Part shown: positions 17,918 to 28,010 of the stretch, piece after piece | Layout: the number at the start of each line of letters is the position of its first letter | Position numbering within the stretch: the first letter of the stretch is position 1 | Assembly: GCA_021813505.1 (NCBI GenBank) | Contig: JAKAKI010000075.1 | Location: 1 to 64,000, forward strand | From: a bacterium | Lineage (GTDB): Bacteria > Zixibacteria > MSB-5A5 > WJJR01 | Direction of reading: 5' to 3' | Length of the DNA: 64,000 bases | Position numbers and translations under genes: made by a program | Notes under the pieces: model-generated | Databases searched by the model: none | Told to the model about the DNA's origin: nothing | What the model saw: the letters and a program-made list of their open reading frames with translations, nothing else

Positions 17918-18607
17918 ATGATGCCCACTGTTCAATACTTGTCGCATTCGTGTTTCCTCGTCAAAGCCGGCGGACGCACGCTCGTGATTGATCCGTTCTT
18001 CACGGGCAATCCCAAGGCTACCGTCAAGGCGGCTGACATCAAGGCCGACTACCTTCTCTTGACCCACGCCCACGGCGATCATCTCGGTGACGGGCTGGAG
18101 ATCGCCAAGCGCTGCAAGGCGACAGTCATCGCCGCCAACGAACTGGCCATCTATTGCTCGATGAAAGGCGCCAATGCGCACCCCATGCACATCGGCGGTG
18201 GCCATGACTTTGACTTCGGCCGGGTCAAACTGACGATTGCCCATCACAGTTCCGCCGCATCGAATGCCACCGGGTTCGATTACGTCGGCAATCCCTGCGG
18301 ATTCCTCATCATGGCTGAGGGCAAGACGCTGTATCACGCGGGCGACACCGGATTGTTCTACGACATGAAATTGATTGGCGAAATGCACTCGGTGGATCTG
18401 GCACTGCTGCCGATCGGTGATAACTTCACGATGGGCGTCGATGATGCTGTCAAGGCCGTCGAATTGATGCGGCCCAAACAGGTCGTGCCCATGCATTACA
18501 ACACCTTCGATCTCATCAAAGCCGACCCTCAGAAGTTTGCAACGGGTGCCGAACGGCATGGTGCGAAGGCAACTGTACTCCAGATAGGAGAGAGTCTCAG
18601 TTACTGA
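17918..18607 (+). CDS. UPF0173-type metal-dependent hydrolase (MBL fold)
   Basis: LSHSCFLVKAGGRTLVIDPFFTGNP, LLTHAHGDHLGD, YHAGDTGLFYDM, VVPMHYNTFDLI. Confidence 0.93.
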   Translation: MMPTVQYLSHSCFLVKAGGRTLVIDPFFTGNPKATVKAADIKADYLLLTHAHGDHLGDGLEIAKRCKATVIAANELAIYCSMKGANAHPMHIGGGHDFDFGRVKLTIAHHSSAASNATGFDYVGNPCGFLIMAEGKTLYHAGDTGLFYDMKLIGEMHSVDLALLPIGDNFTMGVDDAVKAVELMRPKQVVPMHYNTFDLIKADPQKFATGAERHGAKATVLQIGESLSY

Positions 18608-18615
18608 ACAATCCT

Positions 18616-21054
18616 ATGTCCCGCCCGCTCAAATTCGCCATCTGGTGTGTCGCGATCGTCCTGATCCTGCTGATCTCAGCGGTCGTTGTGGTCAAGGCCG
18701 TGTTCACGCGTGAACGCATTCTGACCATGCTCACCCCCAAGCTCGAGGAGGCGATCAACCGGAAGATGGCCATCGCCGATGCCGGCATTTCGTTTTGGGG
18801 CGGCGTCGGTGTCTGGCTCGGCGACGTCACGATCGAGAACAAGCCCGGCTATTCATTGCAGCCGCTGTTGGCCATACACAAAGTCGAGTTCAAGGCGCGC
18901 ATGCTGCCGCTTCTGATTGGCCAGGTCCGTCTCGACCGCGTCCATCTGGAATCCCCCTCGCTGCTTTTGGAGTTCGACGGCATCGGCCACTCTAACGTCT
19001 CAGACTTCATCCGTCGTCCGCGCACCTCCACCGGCGCCGTGGTCCCGGTCTCCCCGGAGAGTGTTCTGGCTGCCCCGCTTCCCGTGGGCAATATCGTCTT
19101 GAGTGACGGCGAGCTCATCATCGACTATTACAAGAGCCAGCGCCGTATTGACGTGCATGGGATTCGACTGGCAGTGACCGCCGACAACGGCCTGCGCCCG
19201 CAGTCGATCAGCATCACCGCCGACCTGGCGGTCGATTCCTTCTCGGTTTCCGATCCGGCCCGTGACTGGTCGGTTCCCGAGGGCATCCCTCATGCCTATG
19301 GCGCAGGCCGCCTCGATACCTCGGAGAAGTCGATCACCTTCGATTCGCTCATGGTCAGCGCTTTCGGTTCCGTGATCTCGCTGCAAGGGGCGGTGCGCGC
19401 CAATCCCGGCATCACCGAAATCCAGTTCAACGCCAACCTCGCGCCAATTGAGATTAGCGACGTTGTCAAACAGCTCCACCATGCGGGTTTTCTGAAGATT
19501 CCGCCTGAAATCGAAGGAAAGATCTCCGGTGACATGCAGGCCAATGTGGCTCTCCCGTTGCCTGCAGCCACGACCCCGGACTGGCTGGTGCGTTTTGATC
19601 TGACCGACATTCGCTACCGCCCGGAAGGCTGGCGCGATCCTTTGACCATTCCCCGCATCGAACTGCGTGGCGAGGCACAGACAATATCCTGGACGATGAC
19701 GTCTGGGAAGATACCGGGCGGAACGTTCTCCATGTCCGGGGCCATCGACAAAGTGTTCTATCAGAATCCCGATTTATCGGCGCACCTGGCGATCGAGTGT
19801 GATTCTGCCTCCGCGGTTTGCCTGCCTCTAAAAAAGGGCGGGCCCTCGGCTGGCGGCGATCTCCACCTCGACGTCAATGCGTTCGGTCCGGTGAAAGCTT
19901 GGCGAGGCATGCGGTTCAATGGCCGGTGCACCTCCGAAAAACTGCTGGTCACCAACCGAACCTGGGCCGTCGATACGGTGACACTCGCCATGGATTGGGA
20001 ATTGAACGGGCATGATCTCACGTTACACCGGACCGATTGGCGGGCTGGCTCGTCCGTCGGCCATCTGACCGGTGCTGTCGCGGAATTGACACCGTCGGTT
20101 CTTGCCAGCTTCAAGACGTTGGACGTGCCGAGGGCCAGGCTCGATCTCAATTGCCCGTATCTAAATCTCGACGAGTTTATCGGCGACTCCACACAAACTC
20201 CGGAGGTGGCGGAGCAGAGCGAACCGCAATCATCAGTCCCGGTGATCTCCGCTGACGGGCAGATTTCTTGCGATACGCTTCGCTATTCGCAGATGAACTT
20301 CACCGAGGTGCGTTCACCATTTACACTTCGCGACAATGTCCTGAACTTCGAGCCCGCGTCCGCAAGACTTTTCGAGGGACCCTCGATCGGTGCTCTTCGC
20401 TGGGAGATTGCCGACTGGCAGTCACCCCGCTTCGCGGCAGAGCTGCGCGCCGATTCGGTCCAGGCGGACAGCCTGGTGACGCGCTTCTTCGGTTGGCCAA
20501 ATGCGGTAGATGGGCAGATCGACTTCGCCGGCCAGTTCAGCGGTATCGGCAGAAATCGAGCGCAAATCGTCCCAACCTTGATCGGTGCCGGGAGAATGAC
20601 CATGCGCACCGGCACGCTGGACTCACTGCCGTTTCTGGACAGCGTGGGTGCCGCTCTCGGACTGCCTGCATTGAAACGCCCCCGCCCGTTTCACGATCTG
20701 CTGGTGACGTTTAAGATCGTCAATGAGCGAATCGTGACCGATAGTCTCCGGTTTGCCACTGATGATGCGCGCTGGAGCGCGATCGGCAGCTACGGTTTCG
20801 ACCAGACTCTCGATTACAATGTCGGTGTCACGCTTCTGCCCGGACGGACTTCTGGGCTGGCGACACTTCTCAAAGGATCGCAACTCCGCTTCGGTCTTAG
20901 CGGGAGCACCTCGAACTTGAAAGTCGATCTCGACGTCAAGAGTGCGGGGCGGGCGCTGATCGAAAATCTTCTGACCCCCAGGAGTGATTCGACCGAAGGC
21001 AATGCCACGGTGGACGACCTGCTAAAGTCACTGTTCCGAAAGAAGAAGCCGTGA
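18616..21054 (+). CDS. AsmA-like family protein
   Basis: N-terminal TM then long beta-rich region; C-term IGRNRAQIVPTLIGAGRMTMRTGTLDSLPFLDSVGAALGL...AsmA_2-like. Confidence 0.8.
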   Translation: MSRPLKFAIWCVAIVLILLISAVVVVKAVFTRERILTMLTPKLEEAINRKMAIADAGISFWGGVGVWLGDVTIENKPGYSLQPLLAIHKVEFKARMLPLLIGQVRLDRVHLESPSLLLEFDGIGHSNVSDFIRRPRTSTGAVVPVSPESVLAAPLPVGNIVLSDGELIIDYYKSQRRIDVHGIRLAVTADNGLRPQSISITADLAVDSFSVSDPARDWSVPEGIPHAYGAGRLDTSEKSITFDSLMVSAFGSVISLQGAVRANPGITEIQFNANLAPIEISDVVKQLHHAGFLKIPPEIEGKISGDMQANVALPLPAATTPDWLVRFDLTDIRYRPEGWRDPLTIPRIELRGEAQTISWTMTSGKIPGGTFSMSGAIDKVFYQNPDLSAHLAIECDSASAVCLPLKKGGPSAGGDLHLDVNAFGPVKAWRGMRFNGRCTSEKLLVTNRTWAVDTVTLAMDWELNGHDLTLHRTDWRAGSSVGHLTGAVAELTPSVLASFKTLDVPRARLDLNCPYLNLDEFIGDSTQTPEVAEQSEPQSSVPVISADGQISCDTLRYSQMNFTEVRSPFTLRDNVLNFEPASARLFEGPSIGALRWEIADWQSPRFAAELRADSVQADSLVTRFFGWPNAVDGQIDFAGQFSGIGRNRAQIVPTLIGAGRMTMRTGTLDSLPFLDSVGAALGLPALKRPRPFHDLLVTFKIVNERIVTDSLRFATDDARWSAIGSYGFDQTLDYNVGVTLLPGRTSGLATLLKGSQLRFGLSGSTSNLKVDLDVKSAGRALIENLLTPRSDSTEGNATVDDLLKSLFRKKKP

Positions 21055-22058
21055 TTGCGGCCGATGGCCATCCGCGGATGCCCTGGCTGGCCGCGGTGAT
21101 CGTGGCCTTCATCCTCTTGATGAACGGTCCCCGATCTGCCGCGCTCGATCATCCCTTCGAGTCGCATTTCGCCATTGTGGTTTCAGGAGCTGACTCCGCC
21201 CTCGCCAGACAGACGGTGGCCGTCCTCACCAAGTCGCACCAGGAGATGGCGAGCGCGAGTGGTGTCTGGCTCCCGGATACCGTTCGTGTCGTCTTTGTTG
21301 GCCGGCTGCAATCATTCGATTCCATTGTTGGCGGGCACTTTCCGGACTGGGGAGTTGCGTGTGCGGTGGCCGGGGAGAACCTGATTGCGGTGCGCTCTCC
21401 ACGCGACTATCCCATCACGCAGGCGATCCCAGAAGTCTTGTCCCATGAGCTGGCGCACTTGCATTTCGAGGCGGTTGTGGGCCATCACCGCCCGCCCCGT
21501 TGGATGAACGAAGGTTACGCCCAGCAGTTCGCCCACGAGTGGAAGTACGGTGACGATTGGATCGTGGCGCGCGCGGTCTTCATGGATCAGGCGCTGGCGC
21601 TGGAGGATATCGATGGCGTCAATTCATTCCGGGATGCCAAAGCCCGGCTTGCCTATGCTGAGTCGTATCTCGCCATGGGGTATTTCCTCAAGACCTACGG
21701 CTGGGAAGGACTCATGCTCCTCGGCCGCAGCCTACGGGAGGGCGGCGGCTGGAATGATGGATTCAAGGCGGTGACCGGAGCAGACTACGTCACGTTTCAA
21801 AAGGAATTCGCCAAGCATCTGAGAGATAATTACAGTTGGGCGGCGTTTCTCGGCGATACAGTGCTCTTTTGGATTCTGCTCGTCGTGATCTTCATTGTGC
21901 TGTACGTGATGAAACGCCGGCGCGCCGCACTCAAACTCGCCGACTGGGACCGTCAGGAAAAAATCGAGGACGTCCTGTACTCTCCCTTCGGAAAAGCTCC
22001 CGAACAGCCGGGTGAATCGCCCGCTCCAGAAGACGAACCGCCACCCGCTACTCGCTGA
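21051..22058 (+). CDS. Peptidase MA-like gluzincin metallohydrolase, membrane protein
   Basis: EVLSHELAHLHFEAVVGHHRPPRWMNEGYAQQFAHEW (HExxH + E); C-terminal TM. Confidence 0.82.
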   Translation: MIAADGHPRMPWLAAVIVAFILLMNGPRSAALDHPFESHFAIVVSGADSALARQTVAVLTKSHQEMASASGVWLPDTVRVVFVGRLQSFDSIVGGHFPDWGVACAVAGENLIAVRSPRDYPITQAIPEVLSHELAHLHFEAVVGHHRPPRWMNEGYAQQFAHEWKYGDDWIVARAVFMDQALALEDIDGVNSFRDAKARLAYAESYLAMGYFLKTYGWEGLMLLGRSLREGGGWNDGFKAVTGADYVTFQKEFAKHLRDNYSWAAFLGDTVLFWILLVVIFIVLYVMKRRRAALKLADWDRQEKIEDVLYSPFGKAPEQPGESPAPEDEPPPATR

Positions 22059-22938
22059 GCCCATCGTGCGATATCGTCTCGAGTACATCACCCTTTGGAT
22101 TCTCAAGTGGATTGCCAATATCCTGCCCGCAAGTATGGCGCACCGGGTCGGAGCGGCATTGGGATCACTCGTTGGTTTCGTTTGGCGATCCCGCCGCGCC
22201 ATAGCGGAGGACAATGTCCGCAGGGCATTCGGATACGATGAGAACTCGATCGCGCCGGCAACCATCGTCTCTGAGACATTCCGAAACCTGGGTCGCACGA
22301 CCTTCGAGATTCTCCACCTGACTCAAATGAGGCACGAAGATCTCCTGCAATGCATTGACGGCCGTGAGGCCGCACCCTGGTTGGACTGGGCGCACCAGCA
22401 GGGGAAAGGCGCTCTGCTTGTTTCCGGACATTTCGGCAACTGGGAATTGCTCGGCGCCTGGATTCGCGCGATGGGCTATCCGGTTGACTTCGTTGTTAAG
22501 CCCGTACGTAATCCCCTCGTCGACCGGCTCTACAATGAATGCCGTGCATCCATGGACGTCGGCATCATCCACACCCAGGTCGCGACCAAGGGGATTCTGA
22601 AATCACTCCAGGCGAAACGCTTTGTGGCGATCCTGGCGGATCAGCATTCCGGCGCCGAGGGCATTGATGTCGAGTTCTTCGGACGGCAGGCGTCGACACC
22701 GCGCGGCCCCGCGGTGCTCGCCCTCAAGTTTGGGTGTCCGTTGCTGACTGGTGTGCTGGAACGGCTCGAGGGCAGTCGCTACGTCGCCCACGTCGATGGG
22801 CCGATCGAGTATTCTCCTACGGGAGACCAGGAATCTGACGTTCGCGCGATCACCGGCGAAATCGCCCGGCGGCTCGAAGGACACATCCGCAAGACGCCAT
22901 CCCAATGGCTGTGGACTCATCGGCGATGGAGAGATTGA
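22012..22938 (+). CDS. LpxL/HtrB-type lysophospholipid (lipid A) acyltransferase
   Basis: GKGALLVSGHFGNWELLGAWIRAMGYPVDFVVKPVRNPLVDRLYNECRASMDVGII...ILADQHSGAEGIDVEFFGRQASTPRGPA. Confidence 0.9.
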   Translation: MNRPLQKTNRHPLLAEPIVRYRLEYITLWILKWIANILPASMAHRVGAALGSLVGFVWRSRRAIAEDNVRRAFGYDENSIAPATIVSETFRNLGRTTFEILHLTQMRHEDLLQCIDGREAAPWLDWAHQQGKGALLVSGHFGNWELLGAWIRAMGYPVDFVVKPVRNPLVDRLYNECRASMDVGIIHTQVATKGILKSLQAKRFVAILADQHSGAEGIDVEFFGRQASTPRGPAVLALKFGCPLLTGVLERLEGSRYVAHVDGPIEYSPTGDQESDVRAITGEIARRLEGHIRKTPSQWLWTHRRWRD

Positions 22939-22941
22939 TCG

Positions 22942-24006
22942 ATGCCTGATCGGTGTGTTGTCCGCGCTCCGAACTGGGTCGGCGATGCAGTAATGGCATT
23001 GCCATTCTTCATTTCATTGCGGCAAAACATCGGACCTGATGCCCACATCGCCTGTCTGTGCCGGCCTCCGTTGGCATCGCTGTACCGGCAAGTGCCCGAG
23101 ATCAGCGAAGTGATTGAACTCGATGAATCCCTCGGGGTGCATGGCTGGTGCTCCATTCGTTATAACGGTCGGAGACTGAGGGACAGGCAATTCGATGCCG
23201 CATTCTGTCTGCCCACGTCATTCGGATCGGCGCTGATGTTCTGGCTGGCGCGGATCTCAGCACGTTACGGACACGCCGCCGATGCGAGACGGTTTTTGCT
23301 GACGCGATCACTCCCGTACGATCCCGATGGCCGCCGTCCGCATCGTGCCGAAGGATACCTCAGCCTGCTTTCCCTGCGCTGGCCGAATCCCGTCCTCTCG
23401 CGGCAGCTCCGTTTTGAGCCCGGTACGGAGGCGTCGAGCCAAGTCGACGCGCTCATGGCAGGAACGCGGGCGAATGGTTCGATCCCGCTATTGGCTATAG
23501 CGCCCGGTGCCGCCCAACCCAACAAGATGTGGATGCTGCCGAACTTTGCCGCGGTTGCATCACGCTGGATCGATGAATTGCACGGCCATGTTGTTCTCGT
23601 CGGCGCAGACGCTGACAAGGAGCGTTGCGATGAGTTGGCCGCCATCGCGGCACCCAGAAATATCCGAAACCTTGCCGGGGCCGGCGATCTGCCTGTTGCC
23701 GCAGAGATCATCCGGCGCGCCCAGGTATTCGTGGGCAACGATTCCGGCCTCGCGCATCTGGCCGCCGCGGTCGGAACGCGAGTCGTCGTGATCTCCGGCC
23801 CCGGCGACCCGACCGAAGTGGCTCCGTTCTCCTCGCATGCCGTAACGGTGAGGCATCCAGTCTTCTGCTCACCCTGCTTCAAGAACTACTGCTGGCGAAA
23901 AGACAAGCCCCTCGAGTGCTTAACTGAGATCTCCGCAGAAGACGTATGGACGCACGTTGTGTCGTTCGCAAGATCGGCAACTCCTGATTCGGAGAGCCAG
24001 CAGTAA
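22942..24006 (+). CDS. waaF: Lipopolysaccharide heptosyltransferase II-like (GT9)
   Basis: VRAPNWVGDAVMALPFFISLR...LLAIAPGAAQPNKMWMLPNFAAVA...FVGNDSGLAHLAAAVGTRVVVISGPGDPTEVAPF. Confidence 0.88.
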   Translation: MPDRCVVRAPNWVGDAVMALPFFISLRQNIGPDAHIACLCRPPLASLYRQVPEISEVIELDESLGVHGWCSIRYNGRRLRDRQFDAAFCLPTSFGSALMFWLARISARYGHAADARRFLLTRSLPYDPDGRRPHRAEGYLSLLSLRWPNPVLSRQLRFEPGTEASSQVDALMAGTRANGSIPLLAIAPGAAQPNKMWMLPNFAAVASRWIDELHGHVVLVGADADKERCDELAAIAAPRNIRNLAGAGDLPVAAEIIRRAQVFVGNDSGLAHLAAAVGTRVVVISGPGDPTEVAPFSSHAVTVRHPVFCSPCFKNYCWRKDKPLECLTEISAEDVWTHVVSFARSATPDSESQQ

Positions 24007-24054
24007 TAGCAATCGAAGATCTCCTCGTCACTCCGATCGCGCTTCAGGAAATCT

Positions 24055-24930
24055 ATGCAAATAGCAATCATTGGTTCGGTCAACTGCGATGAGGTCTGGA
24101 CCGTCGAAGGCCGGCACCGCCGTGGCTGGGGTGGAATCCTGTACAATATCGCGGCGCTGGCACAGCATCTCCCGACGAAGGCGACAGTGCTTCCAATTGC
24201 CCGGCTTGGCCGCGATGCCCAGCGCCCGGTCGGCCGATGGTTGCGTACTCTGCGGCAGGTGGATACGTCCGCGCTGCTGCCGATGGCGCGTGCCGGCAAC
24301 CTCTGTGAGATGCGCTACAAGAACGCCGATGAGCGCTACGAACGGCTGCTTCACAGGGTTCCTCCTCTGACGTATTCCGACCTCCACCCGGCACTCACGG
24401 CGGAATTGATTCTGGTGAATTTCATTTCCGGAAACGATATCACGATCGGGGCATTGGAACGATTGCGCCGTGATTACAGAGGTCTGATCTACATGGACAT
24501 CCACAGTTATCTTCTGGGCCGCCGTCGCGACGCCACCCGTTTCGCGCGCCGGCCCACTGGCTGGCGGCGCATCCTCGCCTGCGCAGATGTCCTCCAAATG
24601 AACGAAGTGGAATTCGCGACTCTCTCGGGGCAACCTGCGTCGCCCCAATCTGTCTTGGAGTGGACCACTGAAACGATGGCTTCGATGAAGTGCCGGTGCA
24701 TGATGGTCACCCTCGGGGCACTCGGCTCCTACTGTCTGACTCGCCGGAAAGAAAGGTGGAGGCTGAGGCACTTCCCCTCGGGACATCGTCCCCGTGGTGC
24801 CGATCCCACTGGATGCGGCGACACCTTTTCGGGACTTTGGATCGCCTCCTGGGTGAGAAACTCCGACCTGCTCGAATGCGCCCGCATCGCGACGACAGGT
24901 GCCGCGAAGCCGATCCGGCCAATGGCCTAA
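24055..24930 (+). CDS. PfkB-family carbohydrate/ribokinase-like kinase
   Basis: GWGGILYNIAALAQHL...DPTGCGDTFSGLWIASW. Confidence 0.8.
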   Translation: MQIAIIGSVNCDEVWTVEGRHRRGWGGILYNIAALAQHLPTKATVLPIARLGRDAQRPVGRWLRTLRQVDTSALLPMARAGNLCEMRYKNADERYERLLHRVPPLTYSDLHPALTAELILVNFISGNDITIGALERLRRDYRGLIYMDIHSYLLGRRRDATRFARRPTGWRRILACADVLQMNEVEFATLSGQPASPQSVLEWTTETMASMKCRCMMVTLGALGSYCLTRRKERWRLRHFPSGHRPRGADPTGCGDTFSGLWIASWVRNSDLLECARIATTGAAKPIRPMA

Positions 24931-25021
24931 ACCTTCTCTCAGGCGTGTTGACTCGGACGACAGCCGGACATTAGTTTCCCCCGCCGTGCACTGACACGGC
25001 TGCTCTTTCACGGGAGGGTTA

Positions 25022-26464
25022 ATGAAAGACAGGCTGAAAACTGCCATCGACTACCTGAAATCCAAGGGTGCATCTTATGGCGATATCCGGTATGTCCGCA
25101 CGACCGCAGAGAATATCAAGGTCACCAATGAAACAGTCGATACGCTCGCACATGATGTCAGCCAGGGATTCGGCATCCGGGTCCTCGCCGATGGCGCGTG
25201 GGGGTTCGCGTCCTCTGCCATTTGCACCCAAGGCGAAATGCGCAAAGTCGCCAACCGTGCTCTGCAGATCGCCAAAGCCAGTGCCCTGACTCAACGTGAG
25301 AAAGTCAAACTGGCCGACGTCGAACCATACGTGGACCGCTACGAGACCACGGTGGCCACTGATCCCTTCGATGTAAAACTCGCGCGGAAACTCGACTTGC
25401 TTCTGGGCGTGAACAAGATCCTGACCAAAGGATCCAAGGTTCGCGTCGCCGAATCCTCGATGGATTTCTACCGGACCGAAAAGATGTTTCTCTCAACCGA
25501 GGGGGCGGACATTGAACAGGTCCTGACCGAGAGCGGCGCCGGGTACACCGCGACCGCGGTCGAGTCGGGCGAAGTGCAGCGGAGATCGTATCCGAATTCC
25601 CACCGGGGCGACTTCGGGACCGGCGGTTACGAACTGATCGAACGGATGAAGCTCCTCGATCACGCCGAGCGTGTTCGGGAGGAAGCCGTCGCGCTCCTGA
25701 CCGCGCCAGTTTGCCCGTCGGGTCCGCGGACGATCATCATTGATTCATCGCAAATGGCACTCCAGGTTCATGAATCCTGTGGCCACCCGACAGAACTCGA
25801 CCGGGTTCTTGGCACCGAAATCTCGCTGGCCGGCGGGAGCTTTCTGACACTCGATAAGCGGGGGAAACTCCGCTATGGCTCCAGGATCGTCAACATTGTC
25901 GCCGATGCGACTTGTCCCGGCGGCTTGGGTTCCTTCGGATACGATGACGAGGGAGTCAAGGCCCAGCGCTTTGATCTGGTGCGCGAGGGGATGTTCGTCG
26001 GTTACCTGACGTCGCGCGAAACCGCGCCGATTTTAGGTGAGCGGTCGAACGGAACGATGCGTGCCGACGGCTGGAACCGTCTGCCGCTGATTCGCATGAC
26101 CAATATCAATCTGGAGCCGGGCACGGCCGTTTACAACGACTTGCTGGCAGACTCGGATGGCGCCTTGCTCTTGGATACAAACAAGTCGTGGTCAATCGAT
26201 GACCAGCGGCTCAACTTCCAGTTCGGCCTCGAAGCGGCCTGGGAGATCCGTGGCGGCAAGAAGGGGCAGTTGTACAAAAACCCGGTCTACACCGGCATCA
26301 CACCGGAGTTTTGGAACTCCTGCGATGCGATTTGCAATCGCGACAGTTGGCACGTCTGGGGTGTGCCGAATTGCGGCAAGGGGGAACCGATGCAGACTGC
26401 GCGCGTGGCGCATGGTGCGTCGCCGGCGCGTTTCCGTAATGTCATGGTGGGGGTGGGCCAATGA
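25022..26464 (+). CDS. tldD: TldD/PmbA family protein, TldD subunit-like metallopeptidase
   Basis: QMALQVHESCGHPTELDRVLGTE (HExxxH), MRADGWNRLPLIRMTNINLEPG. Confidence 0.92.
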   Translation: MKDRLKTAIDYLKSKGASYGDIRYVRTTAENIKVTNETVDTLAHDVSQGFGIRVLADGAWGFASSAICTQGEMRKVANRALQIAKASALTQREKVKLADVEPYVDRYETTVATDPFDVKLARKLDLLLGVNKILTKGSKVRVAESSMDFYRTEKMFLSTEGADIEQVLTESGAGYTATAVESGEVQRRSYPNSHRGDFGTGGYELIERMKLLDHAERVREEAVALLTAPVCPSGPRTIIIDSSQMALQVHESCGHPTELDRVLGTEISLAGGSFLTLDKRGKLRYGSRIVNIVADATCPGGLGSFGYDDEGVKAQRFDLVREGMFVGYLTSRETAPILGERSNGTMRADGWNRLPLIRMTNINLEPGTAVYNDLLADSDGALLLDTNKSWSIDDQRLNFQFGLEAAWEIRGGKKGQLYKNPVYTGITPEFWNSCDAICNRDSWHVWGVPNCGKGEPMQTARVAHGASPARFRNVMVGVGQ

Positions 26465-27813
26465 TCGGCACCGACAAAATCCACAGCATGTTGCAGGCGG
26501 CACTCGATCTGAATATGGGCGATCAAGCCGATGCCGTCTTTCTCGGCTCCGAATCCGGACTCACACGATTCGCGAACTCCACGATCCATCAAAACGTCGC
26601 CGAGACACAGAGCAAGGTCTACTTCCGCGTTGCAATAGGGAAGAAGCTTGGCGTCGCCTCGACCAACTCGTTCACCGGCGCCGATCTCAAACGCGCCTAC
26701 AAGAGCGCGGCGAAAATCGCCAAGGTCCAAAGAGAGAATCCGCACTTCGTCTCGCTTCCCAAGCCCGCGGTCTATCCCACGATGGACACATTCTTCGAAG
26801 GGACCGCCAAGTTCACGCCGCGCCAACGGGCGATGAAAGTGAAATCCATCATCGACCGGGCCGGTCGCAAAAATTGCACCGTGGCGGGTTCACTCTCAAG
26901 CGGATCCGGCGAACTTGCCGTGGTCAATACGCTCGGCGTCAAAGCCTATCAGCGAATCTCCAGTTCCTCGGTGAACGTCATTGCAATGGGAGCGACGTCA
27001 TCCGGTTACGCCGAAGGACTGTCGCGCAACGTCGAGGATCTGGATTTTCGCGCCATCGCGGGCACGGCGGTTGACCGAGCCGTGCGTTGTGCCAACCCTG
27101 TGGAAATGCCCCCCGGCGAATACGAGGTTATCCTCGAGCCGGCGGCGGTCGCTTCGCTGATCGAATGGGTCAACTACATCGGATTCGGTTCCAAGCCGTT
27201 CCAGGAAAACACATCCTTCATGGCCGGACGCCTAGGCGAGAAGATCACCGGCGACGCGGTCACCATCTATGACGACGGTACAGACCCCACGGCGATCGCA
27301 TTCCCGTTCGATTTTGAAGGTGTTCCCAAACGCAAAGTGGAACTCATCACGAACGGTGTGGCCAAAGGGGTCGTCTACGACTCGATTACGGCTGTCCGCG
27401 GAGGATGTGAATCAACCGGGCACGCGCTGACTCCGGATGCTTCCGGAGAAGGCGGATTGGCCCTCAACGTATTCGTGCAAACCGGCAAATCCTCTCTGCC
27501 CGAGATGATCGCCAATGTCGAGAATGGGCTTCTGGTCACCCGGTTCCACTACATCAACGGTTTCATCGACACACCACATGCCGTGTTGACCGGGATGACA
27601 CGCGACGGCCTCATGCAGATCAAGAACGGCCGGCTCAAGGGCGGCGTGAAGAACCTGCGCTTTACCGACAGCATCCTGCGCGCCTTTGGCACCGTCAAGG
27701 CGCTTTCAGCGGAGCGCCAGTTGATCAACGCCTGGTGGGATTCGCTTGGCTGTATCTCCGCCCCGGCCATGCATCTTGGGTCATTCCGGTTCACCGGGCA
27801 GACCGATTTCTAA
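26461..27813 (+). CDS. TldD/PmbA family protein, PmbA/TldE subunit-like
   Basis: TldE-like architecture: YEVILEPAAVASLIEWVNYIGFGSKPFQENTSFMAGRLGEKI; overlaps tldD by 4 bp. Confidence 0.88.
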   Translation: MIGTDKIHSMLQAALDLNMGDQADAVFLGSESGLTRFANSTIHQNVAETQSKVYFRVAIGKKLGVASTNSFTGADLKRAYKSAAKIAKVQRENPHFVSLPKPAVYPTMDTFFEGTAKFTPRQRAMKVKSIIDRAGRKNCTVAGSLSSGSGELAVVNTLGVKAYQRISSSSVNVIAMGATSSGYAEGLSRNVEDLDFRAIAGTAVDRAVRCANPVEMPPGEYEVILEPAAVASLIEWVNYIGFGSKPFQENTSFMAGRLGEKITGDAVTIYDDGTDPTAIAFPFDFEGVPKRKVELITNGVAKGVVYDSITAVRGGCESTGHALTPDASGEGGLALNVFVQTGKSSLPEMIANVENGLLVTRFHYINGFIDTPHAVLTGMTRDGLMQIKNGRLKGGVKNLRFTDSILRAFGTVKALSAERQLINAWWDSLGCISAPAMHLGSFRFTGQTDF

Positions 27814-27936
27814 GCGGTTCCGGCGGTTGTTTCGCCGTCGGCGAGCCGGTTACGATGAGCGCAATGGCAGCATCTGATTGCAGCGTGAAGGTTTATGAAA
27901 CTTGCCCTGCTGTTGTCCGTATTTGGCTATTGATTG

Positions 27937-27963
27937 CCCGGCAGGGGTGCCAACCCTGCCGGG
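27937..27963. terminator. Hairpin / possible terminator downstream of tldE-like gene
   Basis: cccggcaggg-gtgccaa-ccctgccggg. Confidence 0.5.
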
Positions 27964-28010
27964 ACAGTCAGGGAACGACGCCGGACAGTCATCAGGAAGG
28001 TTGATGCAGG

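Noticed and set aside
27855-28004. 49-aa Cys-containing ORF downstream of tldE, considered as a TldD/E peptide substrate
   Set aside because: Weak RBS, and the second half is encoded by the cccggcaggg...ccctgccggg hairpin, so it is more likely a terminator region.
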